This document shows positions 1 through 5,941 of a stretch of DNA of 7,878 nucleotides, one piece after another. Where the stretch lies: the NCBI GenBank assembly GCA_900762805.1, contig CAAFHY010000150.1, forward strand, positions 1-7,878, given 5' to 3'. This DNA is from Oscillospiraceae bacterium. GTDB lineage: Bacteria > Bacillota > Clostridia > Oscillospirales > Ruminococcaceae. Within the stretch, counting starts at the first letter, position 1, and each line of letters opens with the position of its first letter. The position numbers and the translations under genes are program-made. The notes beneath the pieces were generated by a model. The model was not told the DNA's origin, made no database searches, and saw only the letters and a program-made list of their open reading frames with translations.

Positions 1-54
1 CTGTGCCGCGATGCGGCCGACCGCAAAGCTGAAGTGTTTTTGCACAGCATAGCT

Positions 55-90
55 GGGCATACGGCCAAGCGATCTCCGCGCCGTATGCCC
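55..90. repeat. Perfect 10-bp inverted repeat
   Basis: GGGCATACGG (55-64) and CCGTATGCCC (81-90) are exact reverse complements separated by 16 bases. No T run follows on either strand, so a simple terminator is unlikely. It could be an RNA stem or a protein-binding site. No gene beside it identifies a role. Confidence 0.55.
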
Positions 91-121
91 GGCGCCGGAC
101 GTAACGGCTCCCGCGCGGTGC

Positions 122-143
122 GGCCGGTGAGGCCCGGCCTTTT
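122..143 (+). terminator. Weak terminator-like hairpin, plus strand
   Basis: GGCCGG (122-127) pairs with CCGGCC (134-139) over a 6-base loop and is followed directly by TTTT. The stem is short but all GC. It would serve a plus-strand transcript entering from outside the window. Confidence 0.3.
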
Positions 144-203
144 CCGCGCGGCAGGGGGCACAGAGGCAAGCGGGCTTTGTGCGATGCGGCCGGATACAAA
201 GCA

Positions 204-240
204 GGCTCCGCCGTATACACAGCGGAGCCTTCGGCTTTTT
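204..240 (+). terminator. Terminator-like hairpin, plus strand
   Basis: GGCTCCGC (204-211) pairs perfectly with GCGGAGCC (222-229) over a 10-base loop. TTCGGC and then TTTTT (236-240) follow. The T run is a few bases away from the stem, but a small alternative stem, AGCC/GGCT around TTC, would sit right against it. The minus strand has no comparable T run, so plus orientation is preferred. It probably ends a plus-strand transcript from the left, although that gene is not visible. Confidence 0.4.
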
Positions 241-596
241 CGGATTTTCACAAGGCGGTACAGCGGCACTCGACAGCCTGCTCCATATCCGTCTGTTCGG
301 AAGCGACGCGCAGGTCATGCGGCTCGGCGCAAAAGCAGCCACGTTTGCGCACCGGCCTGACGGCAGCGGGCGCGCGGGTTCGCGGCCGTCCGTTGCATCA
401 AAAATCCCCCATCCCACCCTGCCTCTCCGTCAGTGCGCGGTCGTTACAGTAAAAGGTTACGATGCGTTTGTGCTGTGTGCAGGGCATGACGATAAGCTGC
501 GAAATACGCTGCGCTCAGCCCCTTTGCGCCAATCACATGAAGTGTCTTTGCACTCGCCCGGTTCGGCTTTACCAAATTTTCGTTTTTTGACCCGCT

Positions 597-1049
597 TTAC
601 AGCAGCTCGGTCTGCCAGTTGAGCATCTGAATGGTCGAATCCAGCTCGCGCAGAGCCTTTGACCGCTCATCCAGCTTCTTCTGCAGCGCCTCAACGTTGA
701 CGGTGCTGCACATTTTGATCTCAGTGCGCGTGGCGCGCATCGAAATGTTGCTGGCCTGTGACAGGAAATTCTGCATTGCCTCCAGATATCGCCGCTCGGC
801 GTCGCGCGACGCCAGCATTTCGGTCAGGCTTTTCCCCTCATGCTTCGTGGCCGTGTTGGTGAGATTGATATGGGCGATGAGCCACGCAAGGCGCTCGGTG
901 CAGCCGGACAACTCACGCATGAGATTTTCGGGCTTTTCGGCGGGCTGCTCGCCCTCCTGCACCACGGCGTTGCTGCACAGACGGCTTTCAAGCTGTGCGA
1001 GCTTGCGGAGCGCATCGGCGCGTTCCTGAAGGGCTTCGGCAAGCTTCAT
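597..1049 (-). CDS. DIP1984 family protein (DUF6847), function unknown
   Basis: This is a 150-residue, highly charged and largely helical protein with no signal peptide or membrane segment, so probably cytoplasmic. I recognise it as the DIP1984 family (sometimes labelled septicolysin, without good functional support). Family-like features are the N-terminal MKLAEALQERAD, the block NAVVQEGEQPAEKPE (residues 27-41), LIAHINLTNTATKHEGKSLTE in the middle, RATRTEIKMCSTVNVEALQKK, and the C-terminal RELDSTIQMLNWQTELL. It probably forms long helices or coiled coils. The frame is open for 25 codons further upstream, but an AGGAGG lies 8 bases before the ATG at 1049, the family begins with MKLAEAL, and the promoter overlaps the extra stretch, so this start is secure. 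It sits downstream of the nucleoside hydrolase but has its own strong promoter. The biochemical role is unknown and I infer none. Confidence 0.9.
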   Translation of the reverse strand: MKLAEALQERADALRKLAQLESRLCSNAVVQEGEQPAEKPENLMRELSGCTERLAWLIAHINLTNTATKHEGKSLTEMLASRDAERRYLEAMQNFLSQASNISMRATRTEIKMCSTVNVEALQKKLDERSKALRELDSTIQMLNWQTELL

Positions 1050-1089
1050 GGATCGTTCCTCCTGTTTGCTGACATTACTTTTCGTCTCT

Positions 1090-1118
1090 ATTTTACCATC
1101 GGATGAAGCGCTTGTCAA
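1090..1118 (-). promoter_or_regulatory. Sigma-A promoter of the DIP1984 gene
   Basis: On the minus strand the -35 is a perfect TTGACA (1113-1118), the spacer is exactly 17 bases, and the -10 is TAAAAT (1090-1095) preceded by TGG, an extended -10. Transcription should start near 1083, leaving a leader of about 34 bases that includes AGGAGG at 1058-1063. This is the best promoter in the window and points to substantial constitutive expression. Confidence 0.85.
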
Positions 1119-1150
1119 CGACAACCGCCCGGCGGACAGCCACCGGGCGG
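1119..1150 (-). terminator. Probable terminator after the nucleoside hydrolase
   Basis: CCGCCCGG (minus strand, 1150-1143) pairs perfectly with CCGGGCGG (1132-1125) over a 10-base loop. The tail TTGTCGTTGACA is only partly T-rich. It lies 76 bases after the hydrolase stop and directly abuts the next promoter, whose -35 forms the end of the tail. This fits a compact terminator/promoter boundary between two transcription units. Confidence 0.55.
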
Positions 1151-1226
1151 AAATACCGTTGTTAAAGCATGAGGCGGGCGCCGGCCATGCTGCCGGTCAA
1201 ATACCGATCAGGCTGCCGGCTGTTTT

Positions 1227-2159
1227 TTACTCATACTTTGCCAGCGTCTCGGCGATAAGATCCCAGAATTTCGGCAGATCAAGGGTGATGCCGACCAGCG
1301 CATTGGGCTGCCTGCCGGTGTTGCCGATAAAGTCGCAGACAGTGCGGCCGTAGCTGGGGCCATGCTCAATATCGACCTCGGTGTACATGCCGCGCACCGT
1401 GAAGATCTCCGGCGCGATGAGGTAGGCCACGCAGGTGACGTCATGCACCGGGCCGGCCTCAAGGCCGTTGTGGATACGCTGCGTCTCCATCGTGAAGCGC
1501 ATGATATCGCCGAACAGCTTGCCGGCGCGGTTGCCGAGCGCCTCCATGCGGGTGATGATATCGGGCGTGCAGATGGTCTGGTTGGTGAGGTCCAGCCCCA
1601 TCATGACAATGGGAACGCCCGAACGGAACACCACGCTGGCGGCTTCCGGGTCGGCATAGATGTTGAATTCGGCCGCCGGCGTGACGTTGCCGATGCCGTA
1701 GGCACCGCCCATCAGAACGATGCGGCGGATCTTAGGCAGAATGTCGGGCGCCATGCGCATGGCGGCGGCAATATTGGTCAGCGGGCCGGTCGGGACAAGG
1801 GTGATATCCCCGTCTGAGGCACGCAGCGTATCGATGATGTAATTGACGGCGTTCTGCGGTTGCGCCTTGAGGTGCAGCGGGCCGAAAACGGGGCCGTCCA
1901 GCCCGGTTTTTCCGTGAATGTTGGCGGCCACCACCTGATCGCGCACCAGCGGCAGCGGCATGCCGGCATAGACCGGCGTATCGATGCCCAGCAGCTGGCA
2001 GACGTTGAGTGTGTTGGGCAGCGTCTTGTCGAGCGTCTGATTGCCAGCCACCACCGTGATGCCCAGCAAATCGATGGCAGGGTGCTTGGCGGCCAGCATG
2101 ATGGCGATGGCGTCGTCGTGACCGGGGTCACAGTCGAGGATGATCCTGTGCTTTTCCAT
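1227..2159 (-). CDS. rihB: Pyrimidine-type ribonucleoside hydrolase, RihB-like
   Basis: This 310-residue enzyme of the inosine/uridine-preferring nucleoside hydrolase family splits the N-glycosidic bond of ribonucleosides to free base and ribose, in the cytoplasm, for nucleoside salvage. The N-terminal calcium/ribose motif DCDPGHDDA (residues 9-17) is intact, with D11, D15 and D16 as metal ligands. [10 protein letters not shown] (122-131), [10 protein letters not shown], the [12 protein letters not shown] block (163-174) and GPVHDVTC follow, with catalytic-type H239 and D240; H82 lies in [11 protein letters not shown]. From memory the sequence resembles E. coli RihB (cytidine/uridine hydrolase, 313 residues) closely throughout, with the same length, so a pyrimidine preference is likely but inferred. 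The frame extends upstream to 2222, but the family start ([13 protein letters not shown]) and the Shine-Dalgarno sequence 9 bases before support 2159. It has its own promoter and a terminator candidate after it. Confidence 0.95.
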   Translation of the reverse strand: MEKHRIILDCDPGHDDAIAIMLAAKHPAIDLLGITVVAGNQTLDKTLPNTLNVCQLLGIDTPVYAGMPLPLVRDQVVAANIHGKTGLDGPVFGPLHLKAQPQNAVNYIIDTLRASDGDITLVPTGPLTNIAAAMRMAPDILPKIRRIVLMGGAYGIGNVTPAAEFNIYADPEAASVVFRSGVPIVMMGLDLTNQTICTPDIITRMEALGNRAGKLFGDIMRFTMETQRIHNGLEAGPVHDVTCVAYLIAPEIFTVRGMYTEVDIEHGPSYGRTVCDFIGNTGRQPNALVGITLDLPKFWDLIAETLAKYE

Positions 2160-2163
2160 AAAA

Positions 2164-2187
2164 GCAGTCTCCTTTGCAGTCTCCTTT
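2164..2187 (-). promoter_or_regulatory. rihB: Tandemly duplicated Shine-Dalgarno, rihB leader
   Basis: AAAGGAGACTGC occurs twice head to tail without a single mismatch (minus strand, 2187-2176 and 2175-2164). The proximal AAAGGAG is 9 bases from the ATG at 2159 and is the working site. The distal copy is 21 bases away from it. An in-frame ATG lies upstream at 2198 but has no good Shine-Dalgarno of its own. Confidence 0.8.
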
Positions 2188-2220
2188 ATATTCCGCATAG
2201 TCTTGCCTGAGGCTGCTCTC

Positions 2221-2250
2221 ATTGTACCATACCGGCAGTCTGCTTTGCAA
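2221..2250 (-). promoter_or_regulatory. rihB: Probable rihB promoter
   Basis: The -10 TACAAT (minus strand, 2226-2221) is preceded by TGG, an extended -10, and TTGCAA (2250-2245) lies 18 bases upstream as a -35. Transcription would start near 2214, giving a leader of about 55 bases. No operator is obvious. Confidence 0.65.
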
Positions 2251-2257
2251 CGCCCGG

Positions 2258-2290
2258 CAAAAAATAATCAGCGGCAGGCGGCCCGCCGGG
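2258..2290 (-). terminator. Weak terminator candidate for the Clp transcript
   Basis: A GC-rich short palindrome (GGCG/CGCC arms at 2277-2280 and 2284-2287) is followed on the minus strand, about 7 bases after the stem, by GATTATTTTTT. The stem is short, and it lies more than 260 bases after the Clp stop, just before the rihB -35. I found no better terminator nearer to the Clp gene. Confidence 0.25.
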
Positions 2291-2362
2291 AGGGGCTGCA
2301 CAGCGGCTGAAAGCCGCCGCTCCTGACCCCGCGGCGAAGGGCACGGGCAGCAGCAAAGGAGA

Positions 2363-2385
2363 AAGGCCGACTGAAAGCCGCCGGC
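2363..2385. repeat. 23-bp direct repeat, copy 1
   Basis: The sequence from AAGGCCGACTG to GCCGCCGGC is identical over 23 bases to positions 2477-2499. A shorter relative, CGGCTGAAAGCCGCCG, lies at 2303-2318. The shared core is CTGAAAGCCGCCG. It does not look coding, and it may belong to a dispersed intergenic repeat family. Confidence 0.8.
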
Positions 2386-2476
2386 CCCTCTCCCGCACGG
2401 AATGATGCCTGGCGGCACAGCGCAGCAAAGCGGCTCAAGACCGTCAACGGTTCTCTTTGAGTGATGCCGGTACGGC

Positions 2477-2503
2477 AAGGCCGACTGAAAGCCGCCGGCT
2501 TTC
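2477..2503. repeat. 23-bp direct repeat, copy 2, with hairpin
   Basis: This is an exact copy of 2363-2385 at a distance of 114 bases. Here the 3' flank adds a palindrome, GAAAGCC (2487-2493), GCC, GGCTTTC (2497-2503), which could fold as a 7-bp hairpin. The first copy lacks that extension. Confidence 0.8.
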
Positions 2504-2558
2504 TTCCGCGTAAGACAGCACCGGCGGCACGGAAAGCCCGGAAAAACCTGCCCGAAAA

Positions 2559-4799
2559 TCATCGGCCGCCCCCGCCGGGCAGCGCCGGACCGGCCTGACG
2601 GGCCTCATCGCCGGTACACAGCACGATACGCCCGTGCCGGACGGTCACCGTCACAGCGCCCAGCTGCCCCCTTTTGAGCAGCAGGGCGCACAGCGCATCC
2701 TCGACCAGCTCGGATACCATATGCTTGAGCGGCCGCGCCCCATAGCGCCCGCCGGCACAGCGGTCAACCAGCAGCTCGGCCACAGCGGGGGCACAGGTCA
2801 GCGCCACCCCGCCCGCGGCGGCGCGCCGCTGTACCGCCGAAAGCTCCAGCCGGGCAATATCCGCCAGCTCTCCTCGTCCCAGCCGGTCGAACACAATAAG
2901 CTCGTCCATCCGGCCCAGAAATTCAGGGGCAAACAGGCGCTCGGCCTCGCGCAGCACCAGCTCGCGGCGGCCTTCCTCCTCCCGGCCGCCGAAGCCGAGC
3001 TGCCCCGAACCGCCGGCGACAATGCGCCCGCCCACATTGGAGGTCAGGATAACGATGCAGTTGCGGAAGCTGGCGGCGCGGCCGCGCGTGTCGGTCAGCT
3101 CGCCCTCCTCCAATATCGAGAGCAAAACGCTGAACACCTCGGCGTGCGCCTTCTCAGCCTCGTCGAACAGCACAACGCTGTAAGGGCTGTCGGCCACCCG
3201 TTCGCAGAGCGTTTTGCCCTCGCCATAGCCGACATAGCCGGGCGCCGCGCCCGTCAGCCGGGAAACGGCCTGCGGCTCGGTGTACTCCCCCATATTGAGG
3301 GTGATGAGGCTGGCCGACGAGCCGAAGTATTCCTCGGCCAGCGCCTTGCACAGCTCCGTTTTGCCAACGCCGGTCGGCCCCAGAAACAGAAAGGCGCCGA
3401 TGGGCCGTTTTTTCTCGCGCAGGCCCAGACGGTTGCGGGCAATGGCGCGTGATACCGCCCGCACGGCGGCCGGCTGCCCGATGATGCGGCCTTGCAGGCG
3501 CTCCTCCAGCCCCGCCAGGCGGCGGCTCTCGCCGGCCGAAAGACGGCTGACCGGTACGCCGCTCTCGCGGCTGACGGCGGCCGCCACCTCGCTCTCGTCA
3601 ACGACTGCCTGTCCGCGGCAGGAGGCAAAAGCGCAGGCCTCATCAAGTGCGTCGATGGCTTTGTCGGGCAGGCGGCGGCCGGGCACATAACGGGCGCTGA
3701 GCGCCACAGCCGTGCGGACGGCCGCCGCCGTCACGGTGACGCCGTGGAACCGCGCATAGCGGTCGGCCAGCCGCAGCAATATCCGCTCGGCCTCGTCAGG
3801 GGTCGGCTCGGCCACCGTCACTGTCTGAAAGCGCCGCGCCAGCGCCTCGTCCTTTTCGATATTGGCGTGGTATTCCGACAGCGTCGTGGCCCCGATCAGC
3901 CGCAGCTCGCCGCGCGCCAGCAGCGGCTTCAGGATGCTGGCGGCGTCGATGCTCCCCTCAGCGCTGCCGGCCCCCACAACGCAATGCAGCTCGTCGATGA
4001 ACAGGATAACATCGCCCCGCCGGGTGACGTCGCTCAGAATGGCCCGGAAGCGCTCTTCAAAATCGCCCCGATACTTGGTGCCGGCCACCACGCCGGCAAG
4101 GTCGATGGCATACAGCACCTTGTCGCGTATCGAACGCGGCGCGCGGCCCGACACAATCAGCTGTGCCAGCCCCTCGACAACGGCTGTTTTGCCGACGCCC
4201 GGCTCCCCGATGAGACAGGGATTGTTTTTACGGCGGCACGACAGGATGCCGGCCACGCGCTCGATCTCCCGCTCGCGGCCGATGACGGGGTCGAGCCGCC
4301 CGTCGGCCGCCTGCTGCGTGAGATCGACGCCATAGCGGTCAAGCAGGCGCGAGGCTCCCGAACGGCTGCCCGCCTCGGCCGGTGTACGCTGGCTCTCCGG
4401 CTCCAGCCGGCGGCGGCTCCCGACAAAGCTGATGCCCGCGCGGCGCAGCATGGCGGTGCCGTCGCACTCGCAGCTGATAAGCGCCAGCGCCAGCTCCCCC
4501 GCGTTGACGGACGACAGACCGTTCCCGCGGATGCTGGCAGCCTCCAGCAGCCCGAACACCTTCGGCTCAGCCCAGACGACCGGCACCCGCACCGGCTCGC
4601 CGATGCCGCAGCGCTCCCGCAGCTCTCTGAGGCAGAACAGCGTCAGCAGGCTGCGGCTGCCGCCCTCAAAGCAGCCGGCGCTGCACAGCGCCGCCGCCAG
4701 ATGCAGTGTCGATACATTGATATGTCCCAGCTCGCCCGCGATGCCGGCCGCAGCGGCCAGCACCTGCCGATAGCTGCTCTGCCGGTCGAGTGGTCGCAT
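2559..4799 (-). CDS. ClpA/ClpC-family AAA+ unfoldase without a middle domain
   Basis: This 746-residue ATP-dependent Clp protease ATPase unfolds proteins and should feed them to ClpP. Residues 1-130 form a divergent double Clp-N domain. The first AAA+ module has Walker A GEPGVGKT (198-205), pore loop KYRG (242-245), Walker B ILFIDE (265-270), sensor GATT (303-306) and arginine finger RRF. The second has GPTGVGKT (474-481), GYVGY (521-525), [11 protein letters not shown] (542-552), TSN, and sensor-2 GARPLK. QLGFG (600-604) fits the ClpP-docking loop. All catalytic motifs are intact. The modules are joined directly around 401-440, without the coiled-coil insert of ClpC or ClpB, as in ClpA (758 residues in E. 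coli). The first-repeat glutamate of B. subtilis ClpC (E32) is leucine here. The start is set by the Clp-N alignment; the Shine-Dalgarno (GGGGTGAGGG) is close and atypical. No clear promoter and no CtsR or CIRCE operator was found upstream, and no ctsR, mcsA, mcsB or clpP neighbours. Confidence 0.96.
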   Translation of the reverse strand: MRPLDRQSSYRQVLAAAAGIAGELGHINVSTLHLAAALCSAGCFEGGSRSLLTLFCLRELRERCGIGEPVRVPVVWAEPKVFGLLEAASIRGNGLSSVNAGELALALISCECDGTAMLRRAGISFVGSRRRLEPESQRTPAEAGSRSGASRLLDRYGVDLTQQAADGRLDPVIGREREIERVAGILSCRRKNNPCLIGEPGVGKTAVVEGLAQLIVSGRAPRSIRDKVLYAIDLAGVVAGTKYRGDFEERFRAILSDVTRRGDVILFIDELHCVVGAGSAEGSIDAASILKPLLARGELRLIGATTLSEYHANIEKDEALARRFQTVTVAEPTPDEAERILLRLADRYARFHGVTVTAAAVRTAVALSARYVPGRRLPDKAIDALDEACAFASCRGQAVVDESEVAAAVSRESGVPVSRLSAGESRRLAGLEERLQGRIIGQPAAVRAVSRAIARNRLGLREKKRPIGAFLFLGPTGVGKTELCKALAEEYFGSSASLITLNMGEYTEPQAVSRLTGAAPGYVGYGEGKTLCERVADSPYSVVLFDEAEKAHAEVFSVLLSILEEGELTDTRGRAASFRNCIVILTSNVGGRIVAGGSGQLGFGGREEEGRRELVLREAERLFAPEFLGRMDELIVFDRLGRGELADIARLELSAVQRRAAAGGVALTCAPAVAELLVDRCAGGRYGARPLKHMVSELVEDALCALLLKRGQLGAVTVTVRHGRIVLCTGDEARQAGPALPGGGGR

Positions 4800-4880
4800 T
4801 CCCTCACCCCATTTTCAACAGTCTACCGCTTAGTATTCACCGCGCCCCGGCCCGATAAACAGCACCTGCTTTCTGCGCAC

Positions 4881-4912
4881 AAAAATACGCCCCCTGTGCA
4901 CAGGGGGCGTAT
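4881..4912 (-). terminator. Intrinsic terminator of the CBS-domain gene
   Basis: Positions 4885-4912 form a perfect 28-base palindrome (14-bp arms, ATACGCCCCCTGTG and its complement). On the minus strand its end TAT runs into TTTT, giving TATTTTTG. The plus strand has no T run. It lies 28 bases after the CBS stop and separates that gene from the Clp gene, which therefore needs its own promoter between 4800 and 4880. Only a weak -10 (AATACT) is visible there. Confidence 0.85.
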
Positions 4913-4940
4913 GGATCACACGATGCGGCACAGACGGCGC

Positions 4941-5414
4941 TCAGCTGTGCTGAAGGGCCAGCTGCATCCGCTGCAGCTGTTGCTGCTGCCGCTTTTCCGG
5001 CGGCTGCTCGGCCGTCTGACAGACCTTGTAAAGGTATTTGAAGATCTCGCGCCTCGTCACGATGCCGATAAAGACGCCCCGCCCGTCAACGACCGGCACG
5101 AAGTTCTGCGACAGCGCCTTGGTATAGAGATCGTCGATCGAATTATAGGCAAACACCGGCTCGTTGTCGCTGCGGCGCGGCACGGCGGTGATGGGGACAT
5201 CCTCGGCGTTGGACAGCGTCAGATCGGAGTGGTTCTTGATATACCACAGCAGATCCCCCTCGTTGAGGGTGCCGACATATTCCCCCGTCCGCTTGATCAT
5301 GGGGATGGCCGTCAGATGACTGCGTTCGAGCTTCTCCAGCGCTTGTCGGAGCGTGTTATCGTCATAAATAAAGGAAACATCCTTCTTGGGGGTCAGAAAA
5401 AACAGGATATTCAT
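4941..5414 (-). CDS. Small protein with two CBS domains
   Basis: This cytoplasmic 157-residue protein consists of a CBS pair (Bateman module) and a tail. CBS1 spans about residues 8-60 (FIYDDNTLRQALEKLERS, LTAIPMI, YVGTLNEGDLLWYIK) and CBS2 about 74-130 (NSIDDLYTKALSQNFVPVVD, VFIGIVTRREIFKYLYK). Such pairs bind adenine nucleotides; some stand-alone Bacillota examples (B. subtilis DarB/YkuL, Listeria CbpB) bind c-di-AMP and regulate partners. The layout is similar here, but I cannot assign the ligand. No enzyme or transporter domain is fused. The last 25 residues are odd: glutamine-rich (QQQQLQRMQLALQ) and probably helical. The ATG at 5414 has AAAGGAA 8 bases upstream and is the only sensible start. 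The gene has its own extended -10 promoter and a strong terminator, so it is monocistronic. Confidence 0.92.
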   Translation of the reverse strand: MNILFFLTPKKDVSFIYDDNTLRQALEKLERSHLTAIPMIKRTGEYVGTLNEGDLLWYIKNHSDLTLSNAEDVPITAVPRRSDNEPVFAYNSIDDLYTKALSQNFVPVVDGRGVFIGIVTRREIFKYLYKVCQTAEQPPEKRQQQQLQRMQLALQHS

Positions 5415-5445
5415 GGCAGCAGTTCCTTTCCGCTTCTCTATTAAT

Positions 5446-5454
5446 AGTATATCA
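5446..5454 (-). promoter_or_regulatory. Extended -10 promoter of the CBS-domain gene
   Basis: The minus strand reads TGATATACT, a TGn extended -10 with hexamer TATACT (5451-5446). No good -35 lies 16-18 bases upstream; TTGTAA is present but 23 bases away. Transcription would start near 5439, giving a leader of about 25 bases. Confidence 0.6.
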
Positions 5455-5474
5455 CGCAGAAGGGTTGTACGTTG

Positions 5475-5488
5475 TTACAATTTTGTAA
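5475..5488. promoter_or_regulatory. Short inverted repeat upstream of the CBS promoter
   Basis: TTACAA (5475-5480) and TTGTAA (5483-5488) are exact reverse complements with a 2-base spacer. They lie just upstream of the -35 position in an AT-rich patch of an otherwise GC-rich window. This placement suits a dimeric regulator, but no regulator is identified. Confidence 0.35.
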
Positions 5489-5766
5489 ACATTTTTGCTC
5501 AATTCTTTGTGAAAAATGACAACGCCGGGCAGTCGGACCGTGCGCCGCGGAAAATCCAGGCGATGCGGCAAAAAAGGCACGATGACGGGGCTCCGGCAAA
5601 CGCGGCGGCTGAAAAAACTGTGTGAAGAAGCATACAGACCCGCCGCGGCCGCCTTCGGGGCATAGCGGAGGATATCCGTCCGCCCTGCGGGAAAAGACGC
5701 TCATGCGGCGGCGCCCCGCCCGACCGTATAATGGGATATGGAATATGACACGGGAAAATGCACAGA

Positions 5767-5797
5767 CCCTGACGGCGGCCTGGGCCGCCCGTCAGGG
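5767..5797. repeat. Strong 13-bp hairpin
   Basis: CCCTGACGG (5767-5775) pairs with CCGTCAGGG (5789-5797), and inside it CGGC (5776-5779) pairs with GCCG (5784-5787) around the loop CTGG. Only one base (5788) is bulged. Neither strand shows a convincing T run next to it, so it is more likely an RNA structure or binding site than a terminator. Confidence 0.6.
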
Positions 5798-5848
5798 CTC
5801 ATGCTTTGTGGAAGGAACCGGCAGGTGCGGCCGCCTGTCAGCCGTCTG

Positions 5849-5923
5849 ATAAGGAGAAAACTGCCCGGTCCCTCCGCCATCTATACGGGCATGTCCGTGG
5901 CCCAAGGGAGGGTCAGCCACGGA
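5849..5923 (-). terminator. Probable 3' end structure of the lipoprotein mRNA
   Basis: Downstream of the lipoprotein stop, the minus strand folds into hairpin A (TCCGTGGC/GCCACGGA, 5923-5916 with 5901-5894) and hairpin B (TGCCCG/CGGGCA, 5891-5886 with 5867-5862), followed by GTTTTCTCCTT (5861-5851). Hairpin B plus the T-rich tail is terminator-like, although the loop is large. The loops of A and B contain complementary six-base runs (5907-5912 and 5870-5875), so a kissing interaction is possible. Confidence 0.4.
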
Positions 5924-5941
5924 TACCCGCGGCAGCCCGCG

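Larger units (their letters stand above)
1..596. other. Gene-free region with several hairpins
   Basis: I see no convincing gene here. The short open frames on the plus strand have no ribosome binding site and no recognisable protein family. The stretch holds a 10-bp inverted repeat, a compact GC hairpin with a short T run (122-143), a terminator-like hairpin (204-240), and a 7-bp inverted repeat (327-333 with 344-350). Positions 2-29 and 176-202 resemble each other imperfectly; both contain GATGCGGCCG and end in CAAAGC. The minus-strand gene at 597 ends just to the right and has no clear terminator of its own. The plus-strand orientation of the best terminators suggests that a plus-strand gene may end left of the window, which is inference. 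Confidence 0.6.
2251..2558. other. Gene-free, repeat-bearing spacer between Clp and rihB
   Basis: A frame is open here on the minus strand (2562-2128), but it has no ribosome binding site, crosses the rihB promoter and repeats short peptides only because the DNA repeats. The stretch carries the direct repeats listed separately, a small inverted repeat ACCGT-CA-ACGGT (2440-2451), and a possible terminator near 2258-2290. No known RNA gene was recognised. Confidence 0.6.
5489..5941. other. Large structured intergenic region
   Basis: About 450 bases carry no believable gene. A perfect TATAAT (plus strand, 5727-5732) lies in a good spot for a transcript starting near 5739, but it has no -35. Four hairpins follow in series: 5767-5797, 5820-5839, 5862-5891 and 5894-5923. 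On the minus strand the same sequence is the 3' end of the lipoprotein transcript. I compared it mentally with common riboswitches, 6S, SRP, tmRNA and RNase P RNA and saw no convincing match. A short cobalamin-riboswitch-like phrase (AAGGAGAAAACTGCCC) is not supported by the other conserved boxes. Confidence 0.5.

Noticed and set aside
34..622. Overlapping short plus-strand frames in the left region
   Set aside because: No ribosome binding site, composition typical of spurious frames, and they cross terminator-like hairpins.
1050..1124. N-terminal extension of the DIP1984 protein
   Set aside because: It would overlap the -10 and the Shine-Dalgarno, and the family starts at MKLAEAL.
2128..2562. 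Minus-strand open frame with repeated GGFQSA peptides
   Set aside because: The peptide repeats come from the intergenic direct repeat. The frame crosses the rihB promoter and start in another frame and resembles no protein family.
3492..5444. Long plus-strand open frame across the Clp and CBS genes
   Set aside because: It lies opposite two genes with clear family motifs, has no recognisable domain or ribosome binding site, and runs through a terminator palindrome. GC-rich codon use explains the openness.
5811..5870. Possible cobalamin riboswitch or SRP RNA fragment (GGAAGGAA, AAGGAGAAAACTGCCC)
   Set aside because: Only short phrases match; the other conserved boxes and the overall fold are missing, and no suitable downstream gene lies on that strand.
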